Origin: Macquaria australasica
Lineage: Eukaryota; Chordata; Actinopteri; Centrarchiformes; Percichthyidae
Length of the DNA: 64,000 nucleotides
Assembly (NCBI GenBank): GCA_005408345.1
Contig: SEMN01000159.1
Span: forward strand, 682,001 to 746,000
Reading direction: 5' to 3'
Below, one piece after another: positions 22,906 to 35,229 of the stretch. The notes under the pieces are model-generated. The model had not been told where the DNA came from. It saw nothing but the letters and a program-made list of their open reading frames with translations, and did no database searches. How positions within the stretch are numbered: position 1 is the first letter of the stretch; every line of letters starts with the position of its first letter. The position numbers and the translations under genes were made by a program.

Positions 22906-23662
22906 CTGATGTTGGTGAGTCAACTAATACGACATTTATTTGTCTATCTTCTTTTATTTTACAGACAGTGAAAAATCTCTTTTGTTCTTACACTCGCTGT
23001 AAATCAACTTATGCTATTTTAATACTCTGTGGATCTTGTTTGTAGGTATCGGATGTTACATTCCCAGTGTAAAGGAGCAAATCATCCTGAAATAAGTACT
23101 GAAGAATCAGCAGCTGCTTGACATCAACATGGGACCAGAAGCTGAGTCTGATTCAACTGCAATATTATATGTTTCATAATTATTAATAAAGTAAGATGCA
23201 TTGGTCTTTGGTGTTCAGTGAGCATTAACAGCTGAACACATGGTCCTTCACTGACCTTAACAGTTTACATACTGTATATTGTGTCTTGTGATTATTATTT
23301 TATGGGATTTTACCTTCACCTGGAATTTCTCAGCTTGGGAGCAACATCATTACAAAGCACATTTGAAGTTTTCTGCTCATTACTGAGTCTGTGAAAGACT
23401 ATGATTCGCTCTATCAAACATTGTGTTAAAGATTATACAAAAACCTCCTTTACAGAATTAACTGATGTTTAGCAAAGTTTCATTGTTCAATATATTTTCT
23501 GGAAATATCAGCAGATTTTCAAAACACTGCACTGTTTCAGTCCAAAACAGGCTAATCAGTGCTATGAGAGATTACTTCCGGTTAAGTCAGTGCCACCGTT
23601 TTCTAATCACTTGGTTGTTTTTTTTTGACACTGCTGGAGATTTATATTTTTGGTGAAGTGTC

Positions 23663-25808
23663 TGCAGAGGTCAAGGCAGCTCATTTTCTAAATCCGTTTG
23701 TCAAGTAGTTGCCCGACAGTCGGTTCGGGCCTTACTCTAAAAACTTGCCAACCTCACTGGGCCGCCTCTACCACCGCTAGCTTAGGTAGGTTTGTTTTTA
23801 GCCTGGTGGCAAGGCTAGCTGGTTGCCTCAAGTAGGGCTTTGGTCTAAAACAGCCTGAAATAGCTAAGCACCATCATGGCTGTGTGTGGACATTGCCAGC
23901 CGGCATACTCACTGCTGCAAGACGACATCATGTGGCATCATGTGGCCCATCCTTGGGGCTAAACCCAAGTCTCGTGCCTGCTCCACTCCTTGCAACTCGG
24001 AGCCGTGGGTCCTGGTCAAGAATAGCAATAAGGGCCATGATAAATGCTCCCTCCGACTGCTCTCATCTGACGCTCTTCAGCTGAGTAATAAGTTCCATCT
24101 TCTTCCAAGGCTTTCGCTCCCAACCCGTTTGGTGGCTCCTCCGCTGTAGCGGATCGCAATTTCTATCTGCCGCCTCCTGGTCCCAGCGCCGCCCCCGTTC
24201 CCCCACCAACAGGTTGGTGCTCTCCCTACCCAGCTGCCGCTGCTTCCCAGAGGGACTCTGCTGCCACTCTCCCTGGCTGCCTGCCTTCTGCCCTCACCTT
24301 GGCCCGTGCCTCACCTGTTGCCACCCAGGTCAAGCCCACCAGATGGTCAGGCTTGCACACGCAGGTGCGGTGCTCGCCCTCGGTGCTTGTTGTCGGCACC
24401 TCTATGGTCCAGCATGTAGCACTAAGCGATGGCAAAACTTTCTGCTATCCAGGCACCTGCGTAAAGGACATTGCACCCACCGCTCTACAGCTGATTAAGA
24501 AACACACCTCTGCCTCTACTGTTGTCGTCCAGGTCGGCACCAACAATATCAAAAACAGTTGCAGATTCTCAAAGAGGATTTCACGTGCCTCGTGGATAGC
24601 CTGCTAGACACCGGGAAGCAGGTAATTATTTCCCCTCGTTTTTCCCCCCACTTTGCCAATATTAATGACCAAGTTAGTTGGTTTAATGATGTGTGTTCAT
24701 CAGCCCTTGATTTGTCCGCTCCATACACTCCCAGGGCTGTTCCAGTCATTAATATAGCCCCTTGGATCAATAACAGCATCAGACAACACAGAAGGGAATA
24801 TAGGAAGACTGAACATAGATGGAAAAAAAATCAAAACTTGTAGTTCATCTCCTCCATATGAAGGAGCTACTGTTTAAACTGAACCATATCATTAAAGATG
24901 CGTGAGCTGCCGACTTTTCTGGCTTGATTAATAGTAATAAACATAACCCAAGGTTTCTGTTTGATACTATTAACCAGCTTGTAAATCCATCTCTTTCTAC
25001 AATTTCCACCCCATCTTCCAATGACTGTGAAAAATTCGTATCTGAGGTCCAATTTTCCCCCGACTGTTTTACCCCCATTCAGCCGTCTTACTTTACTCTC
25101 TGAATTTGCTCCTACATGCCACCAGACCCTTTTAAACACGGTAGCTCACACTCGTCCCTCCTCCAGTCCCTGTGATATAGTCCCCACAAAATTTCTAAAT
25201 TCCATCCTTCTGGTCGTAGGTCCCAGCCTGCTCTCTATTATCAACTACTCTCTCACTTCCGGGTCTGTACCTGACTATTTTAACTTCTCAAAAAACCCTC
25301 TCTCGATCCAGCCCAATTACAGAATTATAAGCCAATCTCCAAGCTACCATTTCTATCCAAAATCCTAGAAAAAATCGTTATGGACCAACTTCTGGAGTTG
25401 GTTGAGGGTCATCAAATCTTTGATAAATTTCAATCCGGTTTTCGCCATAAGCATAGTACTGAGACCGCATTACTATGAGTTACCAATGACATTATGCATG
25501 CAGACAAAGGTGAATATTCCATTCTTATTCTACTTGATTTGACTGCTGCCTTCGATACCATCGATCGTACCAATTTACTTGATAGGTTGCATAAATGGGT
25601 TGGCATTTCTGGTACAGCTTTAAACTGGTTTCATTCCTATTTGACCAATAGACATTTCAATGTTCATATCAATAATCATGTATCCTCCTTGGCTCCCCTG
25701 CGGAGTGGCGTCCCGCAGGGGTCGGTCCTTGGACCTATCCTCTTTTCACTGTACATGCTTCCTCTGGGTCACTTGTTCAGCCGCTTTCAAGACGTGTCAT
25801 ATCATATA
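23663..25808 (+). mobile_element. LINE with esterase-like ORF1, internally deleted and frame-broken
   Basis: The 5' part (about 23663-24200) looks like a LINE 5' UTR and ORF1 start (MAVCGHCQPAYSLLQDD at 23876). It is followed by an SGNH-esterase-like segment (VLVVGTSM at about 24386, VVVQVGTNNIKN at about 24519, LLDTGKQVIIS at about 24603). It then passes directly into the linker before the polymerase (VSWFNDVCSSALDLSAP, about 24676), so the endonuclease is missing. Reverse transcriptase follows in broken frames, with LLDLTAAFDTIDR at about 25527 and SGVPQGSVLGPILF at about 25703. The element stops at about 25808, before the catalytic ADD motif, where the 1.08-kb repeat begins. This is the CR1/L2-type arrangement. 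Several stops and frameshifts make it dead. Confidence 0.8.
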
Positions 25809-25814
25809 TATATG

Positions 25815-26893
25815 TCTAAATGTGTCTGTTGCACACTTGACTATGTTAAGTAGGACTAATTTGCAATGAATTCTGGACAAATTAAGACTTTTATCAAACT
25901 AAAAAACATGGTTGGCAGAGCAACCACGTCAAACCTCTGATATCTGTTCACTCCAGCAGAAAATGTTTGCCTTCTGGAAGAATTCCACAGTTACAAGGAC
26001 ATTTTACTGTGAAAATACAGTGAAGAGTGTAATAATACAAAAAACCTCCAGTAGCATCAAATCTCAACGGAGCACAGAGCTGTGGCAGAGCTGAGCTGCT
26101 GTGGCTTCGTAATGTGGCAGGGCTCAGTACTGCTAACTCATCAGTCAGGCTCAGGATAGTTTCCTTTGGGCAAACTTTATGTGATGTTTAAAATTTCTGC
26201 TTGTATCTTTCATGTATTTCAGTACGTCTGACTGACAAACCAGTGACCACTGCACAGTACATTTGCAGGATCCGGCTCATCAAAACCTGTTATCATAACA
26301 TTTCATGGTGCCACTGGACATGAAAACTCCATGAGATTAACCTATTTTTGATATTAATAAAAGCTGCAAGCAGCGATGAATGGGCCCTCGCACCTTCCTG
26401 CACATCGGGGGTGCTGGCAGGATGCCGGCCGACATGGCTGTGCATTTCCGAGATCGTCGGCAGACATGACGTTGTGCACATTTTCTAACATTCATGTGTC
26501 CACTATGTGGCGCTAGAGAACACGCTCTAAAAACGCATTATGTTGCTGTATGTCAAGTGTGGACCACACAACGTAAATTTCATGGAAATCGAATGATGTT
26601 TATGTCACAAGGCTTTTCTTCCTGGTAAATTCAAAATGGTTGACTTCCTGTTGGGTTTAGGGTATGGCTCCAAGAGGCTTTTTTTTAAGTCGTGGGATGT
26701 TAAATCTGTTTCCCAAATTTCGTACATCTAGGGGAAACGTGCCTCGAGTACTACTTCGATAAAAGTTTATAGGGGGCGCTATCGAGCCATTTTGCCACAC
26801 CCATGCATGAGACCCATAATATATATAATTTTTCACCACTTCTGATGCATGTGCAAAGCTTCTTGAGTTTTTGAGCACCTTTAGCCCCTACAC
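25815..26893 (+). repeat. 1.08-kb repeat unit, copy C
   Basis: Third copy of the unit at 2443-3525. It starts inside the broken LINE and ends at the same 3' word as copy A, then continues into (CT)/(CA) simple repeat (26894-26932). Confidence 0.8.
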
Positions 26894-27089
26894 ACTCACA
26901 CTCTCTCTCTCTCACACACACAAATAACTACTGTGTTCATAAAGAACAGAAAGACATACTGACATGTTCATGTCACCTCCTTGGCAGGAGTCCTTCAGTT
27001 CATCTTCTTCAGATCTGTTTGCCTGTGTCCATTGTTCATTGTTCATGAAGAAGAATTTGAAATGTAATATGACTCAGCTGGATGTCAGC

Positions 27090-27231
27090 CTGACGTGTGA
27101 TGATTGGTTGTTTCAGTATGATGTGATGTGTGGAGGAGAGCTTTAAACATTTCTGACCAGGAGTTCTCCAAACAGGACCAGGATTTCCTCTCAGGTCTCG
27201 ACAGTCTTGACTCCTCTTGCTCTCTTACAGG
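27090..27231 (+). promoter_or_regulatory. Promoter and non-coding exon 1 of the DUF4430 gene
   Basis: A donor ACAG|GTATGT at 27231/27232 ends a probable untranslated exon. Upstream, an inverted CCAAT box (ATTGG at about 27105) lies in 'tgatgattggttgtttcag', which is conserved in the dead paralogue near 19617. Transcription start is inferred. Confidence 0.5.
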
Positions 27232-27625
27232 TATGTTAGAGGTTAGAGTGAGGAGGTGAAAGAGGTTAGAAAAGATCTTGTAACCAACTTTTTTATTGTT
27301 CTTTTAAATGGCACTGGCTGATTAATTTACTGATTTGATTTTTTTAAAAGTAATTCTTAAGATTTTGACTGTTTGACATGAGGTGGTGCTGTAGGACTAG
27401 TTACCTGTAGTGGCCTCTTACCATTGGACATGCAGCCTGAGTTGAAGTCCACACATTTTCAAGACAGTTTCCAGCCGAAGGATTAGAGTCCTGTACTGAA
27501 AGATTAATGGAGCCTAGTTGAAAACTGGTTATAAAAACACAATCTTGCAATAACCTGTGCAAAACAGAGGTGACGTTTTAACTGCTTTTAACTGTTCAGG
27601 TTCAGTCTGGTTTCCAGCAGTCAGA

Positions 27626-29291
27626 ATGAAGACGCCTGCTCTCCTCTCTGCAGCCCTGCTGCTGCTGCTGGTTCCTGGGGTTCCAGCTTCAAGTAAGCTT
27701 CAGAAGATGTTTTTATTATTACTAAATACAAAAATGTCCTCAGCCATGGCCATTGAGGAGAATTCAGTTTTATTATTGCAGTTGTTGTTTGTCCTCTTCT
27801 TATTTTATCTTCTGTACTAACTTTGACTCCCTTTTTCAGGCTCTGATCAAACTCCCATTAGTGTCCTGGTGACAAACTCTGTAAAAAACTCTCGCAATCA
27901 GACCTACAGCATCTATGTGGTTTACAGAGGAATCTTACTGGGTGGACTGAGGAGACTGCAGGACTCCAACACAGGCTTTAGGTAAGATCATAACGTTAGC
28001 TGTTAGGATGAATGATCATCTTAAACTAATAACATGCATACATTCAAATGCAATTTCTCAAACAAATGAACACCTTTAGCTTCACTCCTTTACCAGTTGG
28101 ATCTGTACACCTATAAAGGGTTCTCTCTACAGGCTATTCTCAGAGACAGGGGCAACACATTTTGTCTCGTTCTCTCATTTTGTGTTTCAAAGTGGCCTTT
28201 CATGTGTTTTGACGTGTCTTTTCTTTGATTGTCAGATGATTAATCTTGCTCAATCATATTTTGAGCAACACGGAGTCAAAATGTGGTCATCATCCGTTAT
28301 CCATCAAACACACCTTATTACGTTTTTATATTTTCCTTTGTGTCTTTATCTCTATTATGCTTTCATTACTTTACTTTTTTATAAAGGTGCCTTTTGTCTT
28401 TTTTACCCTGTTGTGTTTCTATTTTGATTCATGAAGCACTTTGTAACTTAGTCTTGAAAGTGCACACAGACTGATGGGCTGACGTTACTATTTTAGTGAT
28501 AATTGCCCATATCTAAAGCCCCTTTACATTAATCTGATGGCAATTTAACATTGTACTCACGTCTGAATAAGCGTCCAAGTCTCATTTATTTATTTAATAA
28601 ATGAATATCCAGCAAAATGCTTTCCATGCAGCATGTGAGCAAATAGGAATTAAACGAGAATCCCAACAGGGAGCAGAATTCACTATCAGATGATGTTAAA
28701 TTGTGAAACTGATAGGAAAATGGATCAGTGGATTCTCTGTGAGAACAGGGGTGAGCGACCCTCATGCTCACAATGGTCATTAATTAAAGCTTCAGCAGTA
28801 ATATAAGTTTTAAAATTCATCAGTGATGCAGCCTGTGAGAGAACAAAAACAATCTTCTTCCTTTCTATCGTAACATTTTTAACTCACTGCTTCTCTCTCT
28901 CTGCTCACACTCGTGTATTCCATGAAAAGGGCTACAGTCCTTCACAAAGTCATCTCCTGTTGTCCTTGCAGGTTCACCTACACAGAGGATCCAAACTATG
29001 GTCCGTTCCTGCAGAGTGTGAACGGCCTCCCTGGAAGTCAGACGAACCGCACCTACTGGGAGCTGCTGGTCAAGAAAACAAACAACACAATCATAAGACC
29101 TGATGTTGGTGAGTCAACCTAGAGAACACCTTTACTGTCTGTCTTTTTACAGTTAACTTCCCCTGTATCTTGTTATTAGTCTCATTGTAAATCAATTAAT
29201 AAATCAATCAATCTTGTTTTTGTTTGCAGGTATTGGATGTTACATTCCGGATGCAAATGATCAAATCATCCTGAACTATAACAAGTACTAA
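27626..29291 (+). CDS. Secreted single-domain transcobalamin C-terminal-like (DUF4430) protein
   Basis: Four coding exons: 27626-27692, 27840-27981, 28972-29108 and 29230-29291 (67, 142, 137 and 62 nt), all with GT-AG borders; 135 residues plus TAA. Residues 1-22 are a signal peptide (MKTPALLSAALLLLLVPGVPA). The rest is one DUF4430 domain: ISVLVTNSV, YRGILLGGLRRLQDSN, the signature FTYTEDPNYGPFLQSVNG, TYWELLVK, and the end IGCYIPDANDQIILNYNKY. In transcobalamin and intrinsic factor this domain is the C-terminal lid over cobalamin; here the N-terminal alpha-barrel is absent. Three N-glycosylation sequons (NQT, NRT, NNT) fit a secreted protein. Zebrafish genes called tcnba/tcnbb may be relatives (from memory, not checked). 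Secretion is well supported; B12 binding is an inference. An acceptor at 27620 puts the ATG five bases into its exon. Confidence 0.9.
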
Positions 29292-30559
29292 AGGATCAGC
29301 AGCCGCTGGACATCAATATGGGATCAAAGCCAGAGTCAGATTCAACTGTATGATTATGTATTACATAGACTATCACTCAACTAAGATCCATTTGTGTTTG
29401 TTGTTCAGTGAGAAATAACAGCTGAATACATGGAAACAGTGTGTTAAATGCAAATACAGTAAGGAAACTGACTGTTTATTGAAAGTACTGACAATGAAAG
29501 AGTTACATTACTTTCTCTTAATTTTTTGATGATTATCTCATGGGAATCCACTTTAACCTGAAATGTCCTGCTTGGAAACCAGATACTTACCCATGAAGAT
29601 TTCTTCTTGTTACTTAGGCTGTGGGATTATTTACTGCTCTTATACACTTGAAAATGCTTCGTGTGAATCTTTCTGAATTAAAAATCTAAATCTCCTTTGT
29701 AGCATCAAATCTGTGTTTATCTCTTTTTTCCACAACTGTTTTTCAGAATAATACAAATGACCATAAAATTGTCCAAACTAGGCTAATCAGCGTTGCTAAC
29801 ACTGCATCTCTTCAGACCTTCCAGTCACTGTTGTTAAGCATCACTCTGATTTAGTGTTCAAATGGCCTTCCTATGTTTTTCATCAGACACAATTTGAGGT
29901 TTTGCCATTTGAATCCACACAAAGGAACCCATTTGGTCTTTAGCAGAGTTCCTTTTGAGAAAATACAGAGATACATTAACTGTAACACACAATGAGGAAG
30001 ATTTAAAACTTGGCAGGACATTGTGTCAAAGTTAGAAATGCTTCCTCCTGCTTACCTTGAGTAATTCGAATGAGTAAGAATGCTTTTCAACAGGGACCAA
30101 AATGTGTTTGCCACCATAGAGCTTGGCAGTACTTCAGTAATATAAAAGTACTGCAAGATATCTGTGACTTTAAGAATGAATCTTCCCTGAAATGTGTATG
30201 AAGTGCTTAACAAAAACAAAATTCATATAAAAATGTTTGAAACTAAAGTAAAGTACAGATAAGCCTGTTTGTAACTGATCGTTGTAACTGGAAACCATCC
30301 TCTCTGCAAAGAAACCAGGTTTAAGCAATAGTTATTGTGATGCAAGATCCAGCCAAGTATGTTAGACTTCCTCACTCGTTGGTTGTGTTCCAATTCCACA
30401 CTTCATGCTGAGCAGGTTTGGAGTCTGTCAGCCTGTCAAAGTGACAACGTTAGGTGTACTCAAAAAAGTCAGTAAATGCACTTGATTGTTGAGTGTGCTG
30501 TATTGATCACTAGTGTCCCACAATGCAAAGCACAAATTATTTAGGGGTCCCATTTTTAG
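29292..30559. other. 3' UTR and intergenic
   Basis: The 3' UTR continues to around 29700, where ATTAAA at about 29677 could serve as polyadenylation signal. Beyond it no gene is seen. Confidence 0.35.
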
Positions 30560-30960
30560 TACAGATTGAGGCAGCTCCAGAAATATCATGGAAAACCAAA
30601 CAGTGGCATTAAATCTTAGAAAACAGGCTGCTTTTTTAAGCTTATTTAGCATCCACGGTCACAGTTTGATCAACATCTGTTAATGCACATTTTGCATATT
30701 TACCTGTTTGTGCAAAACAGCAAAGCACATTGTTTGCTTGCATTCTGTAAAAGGCAATAAACTGTATAATACATACTGTATGCTACTAGTATTTAGTGTG
30801 GAAATGGGACAACACTTCAGTCCCATTTCAGAGGTCACCTCCTCAAAGAATGTACCCACAAAGGCAGGACCTTTGGAGAACTATGAGGCAGGTGTCCTCT
30901 AAGAGAAGGCAGCTTTTTTTCAGCAGCATTTGGATGAACAGTGTTTTTTAGTCTGTTACA
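30560..30960 (+). repeat. Paired ~400-bp duplication, copy 1
   Basis: Matches 35230-35600 with moderate divergence and indels ('atcatggaaaaccaaacag', 'gtgcaaaacagcaaagcaca', 'ctctaagagaaggcagc'). It is part of the ancestral unit upstream of the relic DUF4430 exon. Confidence 0.7.
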
Positions 30961-31039
30961 GTATGAGTTATATAGGGGGCATATTGTCTTTCCTATCCTT
31001 ATAATATCTATTGTACTAACTTTGACTTATTTATTCTCA

Positions 31040-31165
31040 GGGTCTGAGCAAAGTCCCATCTGTGTCTTGGCAACAGATTCCATAACAGCTACAGCACTTA
31101 TGTGGTTTAAGAGAGATCCGACTGGGTGGACTGAGGAGACCAACACTCCAACACAGGCTTTAACT
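31040..31165 (+). pseudogene. Relic exon of a DUF4430 gene
   Basis: After an acceptor ('ttattctcag' at 31031-31040) the frame reads GSEQSPICVLATDS, then WFKRDPTGWTEE, which aligns with exon 2 of the intact gene (SDQTPISVLVTNS...YRGILLGGLRR) but with deletions and frameshifts. The flanking intron matches 27800-27839. Exons 3 and 4 are not found. UTR-like sequence at about 32060-32160 matches the 3' end of the dead copy at 23.3 kb, so this is the shell of a third plus-strand gene. Confidence 0.75.
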
Positions 31166-32956
31166 TCAGCTGCATGAATCCTCAGCTTTTGGTAATGACA
31201 TGCAAACTTTTCATGTAGATGTTTTTTTCTACACTCTTTCGCCAGGCAGTTAGTACTATACAGCATTCATTGAAACTATAAAACCTTAATAGCAACATTT
31301 GTTCTTAACACTTATGGGGGCCAACACACTTTTGTTTTGTCTCAGCAGCTTAAAGGCCCCGTCACACCAGAAAGTGAAAAATTCAAAATTCATTGTGAAA
31401 TAGCTAGCCAGCTGGGAACATGCTAGTGCTAGTCAGTCACTCTCCGATCTATATTTTCGATATTTTCTCTGCACTGTGCCGTTTAGTCCCCCTGGCATTT
31501 TGTTCTCAGGATTTTACATTATTTATTGACAGGTAAAAAAGCTCTGAGCTAGCACACGCTTGCTAACTTTCATTTACCTGTGAATTAGCAACCTCACTGT
31601 AAGTTACCAGCTTCTTAGTTCTGTTGCTGATGGGACAATAAATTCACAGTTTATTTAAAACTTATATTTGTACCATCGACTCCTCTCTCAATGAGAGAGA
31701 GAGTCTCATAACTGGAGCACGCTGATAGGGGAGGATACATAAAGGTGGATGGTGCAAGATTTTCTGTTTACGCAGCACAGGTGTTGTCATTGTCTTTTAT
31801 TTGACTGTGATATTTGACTCAGACCTTTCCTTTGATTGACTAATCTTGCAGTCATGTTTTCTCCAGTTGTGGAACATTGAGTCAAAATGAGGTCATGTTG
31901 GTCTTTTCTCAAATAATCCATACTTTTATCTGATAGTATCAAAAATTGCATCAACACCTCTTGTCCTTACTCTTACTGTAAATCAACCTATAATATTTTA
32001 ATACTTTGCTATTGGCATGGGAACAGTAGATATTTTGTGCCTAGAATATGCTATGGTATTTTTATAGGATTTTACCTTCACCTGGAATTTCTCTGCTTGG
32101 GCACCTCATAATCATAAAGTACATTTGAGGTTTTCTGCTCATTAATCAGTTTGTAGGATTACATACTTTCATAATCTTTCTATTCTTGCTCTGTGAAGTA
32201 TCATTGCTATCCCTGCTTCTACACTTAGCAGTCACTGTGGGACGTTCTTGTTCAGCACCTGACTGTGATGCTCAAACAAATGTCTTTATCAGAATTTTTT
32301 CTTGCAATCTAAATATTGTCTTTGCAGGTTCCTATTTCAGGTTCTTAATTAACTGACAAATTAAAACTGAGCTGTACAACGTCCTATAACATTTCTATGA
32401 ACTTAATATTAGGATGGGTTTTCCCTTTTGAGTGAATCAGAACAACTGTGCCTCCATGTAGGCAGCTCAGTGCTGCCACAGTGTGGCAGTTTGAGGGGAA
32501 TTTAATACACAGAATGTCAGTACAATTAGAAAATGATGACTAAACTTTTAAGACAGCTGCACTAAAGTCAACTGAAATTTGTGTGTTTGATTTTGAGTTC
32601 TAATAATGCTAATCTTGTTGAAACACATTGCCAATTTAAATGCATAGTTGAACTTAATTCAGTTTTTTTCAATTGAATAAAAATATTTTATAAAATATAT
32701 TCATTCAATTCATACCTACTTAAGCCAATTTCAGGAAAAATGGTATATGTTGTACAGGTGTGTCTTCTAAAAGGTCAGATGTTGCTAAATAGATTTGTAT
32801 TGTCAGTTTGTGGTCTGATCTGAGTGAGGTAAAGAGAAGACAGACAGAGAGAGAGAGACAAAATGTGTTTTTCATCATTTATTGCTTCGTCTTGTTGCAA
32901 CTCCAATTCTAGTTTTCATTAAATTTACACAGATGGAAAGTACAGATCATAGGCTC

Positions 32957-32962
32957 TTTATT
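32957..32962 (-). terminator. Polyadenylation signal
   Basis: AATAAA on the minus strand, about 70 bases after the stop codon of the gene at 33032-34249. Confidence 0.5.
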
Positions 32963-33031
32963 TGTAGTATGCTGCCATTCAAAGTTGGTTTGCTGAGGGT
33001 ACAGCCAGTGAGATGATATTCATACTGCATC

Positions 33032-34249
33032 TTAAAAGGAAGAGAACCGCAGGTACACGTTGTCACCGCTGCAAACCTGGTAGCAGAGGTCTGTGAAAGT
33101 AAAGGAAAACACAGATCAGTAGATGCAAACCAGTACACATCTCCATAATGTGATGAACTTTTCAGGATCTTGAGGGGAAAAAAAGTGTCACTTTGTAAAC
33201 CAGTTTTTATCACAGATGTTTGTCAGAGACAGTACTCCTCAGGGTCGGAGCTAAACAGTCACACTTTCTTTAATCAGCAGAGCTAAAGTTATGAAAATTG
33301 AGCTAAATGGCAGCTATTATTAGAAGGAAATGGTGACAATAGAAATATATAATTATGTAAATGCACATATATTGTAAAAAATAAATACATTGTCATAAAA
33401 ATTAGGACAGTGGCACATTTTCTGCTGTTTACATTGAATTGGAAATGAAATAATGACTGTGAGGTTAAAGCACTGACTCAGCTTTGACACCAAATATTAA
33501 AAATGATCTTAAATGTGATGTGAAATCTGTTCTGCTTCCAACTTACTAAGAGGTTTCACTTCTTTGGTGGCATCATTGAAGAGAAGTGTTTGCCAGAACT
33601 TGTCTCATCCATTTTTCTCCCCCGTCACATCCACCACATATGGGCCACTGCTGGGGAGATCCTGGGTTTGAAAGCTGCAGAGACAGACAGCACAGTCTCA
33701 CAAACGCTAGTGAATTATGCATTAACTTAGCTGCAATCTAGTTGTAATTTAGTTGTTATTTATGTCTCTACATAATAATAAGGCACGTAAAATACTATAT
33801 AATAATGAACAAAACTGAATGAAGTTCTACAACTAAGACAATCATGTCTTTAAACCTTGCTGATTGATTGATTTGATTTGATTAATCTTGTGATTTAAAA
33901 AATGTACATATGCATCTGAGGCTTACACACATTATTATGAACTAAATACATTTTATTGCACAAGTTACCTAAACTTGGCATTGGTTTTCTCATATGCCTG
34001 CATTGCCTGAAGGAGGGTCTGACCACTTGTTGTTGAAACAGAGAATTGTTTAGCAGGATGTGGCACCACACTGTTCTTTATATGCAGTGTAAAGGAGATT
34101 AGATGAGATCCAGGGGTATCTGTAGAAAACCAAGGATAAAGAAAACTGAATTTCAAGTCATTTATTGCTGGAATACACTTACAAATATCTGATATTGCAT
34201 TGTAAACATTTCCAGCAGTAATATTTGCCTTACCTGACTCGGTCGTCAT
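33032..34249 (-). CDS. DUF4430 single-domain protein without signal peptide, 117 residues
   Basis: Exons 34249-34234 (16 nt, MTTES plus one base), 34119-33969 (151), 33674-33547 (128) and 33090-33032 (59) join in frame, 117 residues and TAA. The product is little more than the domain: HLISFTLHIKNSVVPHP, QTLLQAMQAYEKTN, DLPSSGPYVVDVTGEKNG, DKFWQTLLFND and LCYQVCSGDNVYLRFSSF. Exon phases match the secreted paralogues, while exons 2 and 3 differ from theirs by +9 and -9 nt. There is no signal peptide and no upstream exon that could supply one between the TATA box (34319-34325) and the ATG. Intron 1 (114 nt) is in frame and has no stop codon, so retaining it would add 38 residues. Whether the protein is cytosolic, is secreted otherwise, or is made at all is unknown. 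A diverged relative of the transcobalamin lid domain is the best family call. Confidence 0.75.
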
Positions 34250-34318
34250 TGTTGTCTTTTTGTTCTGCAGAGCGACAGAAATCAAAGGTGGGACTAATCA
34301 CTGCTTTCATGCATCAGC

Positions 34319-34325
34319 TTTTATA
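34319..34325 (-). promoter_or_regulatory. TATA box of the signal-less DUF4430 gene
   Basis: TATAAAA on the minus strand, about 70 bases before the ATG, conserved in the duplicate at 1591-1597. Confidence 0.55.
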
Positions 34326-35229
34326 ATGAACCTAACCCATACTTTTACATTGATGATGTAACAGAAGGAAGCAAGTGGAGAAATAATTCTCCTCCCTTGA
34401 GAGAGGAGGATCTTTGTGGATCTTTGTGTAGTTGACAGTAGGTGTTTTCCCACCTGAGCAAAACTAAATCTAATACAGAAACATTCAGAAGAATATCCTC
34501 AACTCATAAAATCCTCAGTGCAGAACAAGGCCCTAGACACAAGAGAGAAAAGACATCCAGTTTTAAAACATTACATTCAAAACACAGCTGAGCTTAGCAA
34601 GTGAGGCAGACAAAGTGCAGCTTAGATTAAAAACTGAGGCCAGGTCTATGAACATAGAGCAGTCTGGGGCCGGTTTCACTAAGATAGACTTTGACTCTGG
34701 CTTAAATCTAAGTAATACTCAGACCTCAGATACATGTCTAAATGTGTCTGTTGCACACTTGACTATGTTAAGTAGGACTAATTTGCAATGAATTCTGGAC
34801 AAATTAAGACTTATCAAACTAAAAAACATGGTTGGCAGAGCAACCACGTCAAACCTCTGATATCTGTTCACTCCAGCAGAAAATGTTTGCCTTCTGGAAG
34901 AATTCCACAGTTACAAGCACATTTTACTGTGAAACTACAGTGAAGAGTGTAATTATACAAAAAACTTCCAGTAGCATCAAATCTCAACGGAGCACAGACC
35001 TGTGGCAGAGCTGAGCTGCTGTGGCTTCGTAATGTGGCAGGGCTCAGTACTGCTAACTCATCAGTCAGGCTCAGGATAATTTCCTTTGGGCAAACTTTAT
35101 ATGATGTTTAATATTTCTGCTTGTATCTTTCATGTATTTCAGTACGTCTGACTGACAAACCAGTGACCACTGCACAGTACATTTGCAGGATCTGGCTCAT
35201 CAGAACCTGTTATGTATACAGATGGTGTT

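Larger units (their letters stand above)
19600..23095 (+). pseudogene. Secreted transcobalamin C-terminal-like (DUF4430) gene, dead copy
   Basis: Promoter/leader sequence (about 19600-19790), introns and exons align with the intact gene at 27.1-29.3 kb. Coding exon 1 with the signal peptide is gone. Only the end of exon 2 remains (about 20238-20287, GGLRRLQDSNTGF). Exon 3 (22034-22164 plus 22909-22914) starts FTYTDDPNYG and keeps RTYWELLVK, but it has an Arg-to-TGA stop at 22158-22160 and is split by a Harbinger-like element (22165-22905). Exon 4 (23046-23095) reads GIGCYIPSVKEQIILK then stops three codons early. Intron 2 carries two solo LTRs. The downstream UTR (about 23290-23400) also matches that of the relic at 31-32 kb. 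Multiple independent lesions leave no doubt that it is non-functional. Confidence 0.9.
32550..35213. repeat. Segmental duplication, copy 2
   Basis: Partner of 1-2965. It carries the intact version of the signal-less DUF4430 gene and ends at about 35213, where it passes into the ~400-bp pair shared with 30560. Confidence 0.9.

Noticed and set aside
27557..27820. Unspliced 87-codon ORF starting at 27557
   Set aside because: Reads through the donor at 27693. The real start is the ATG at 27626 and exon 1 ends at 27692.
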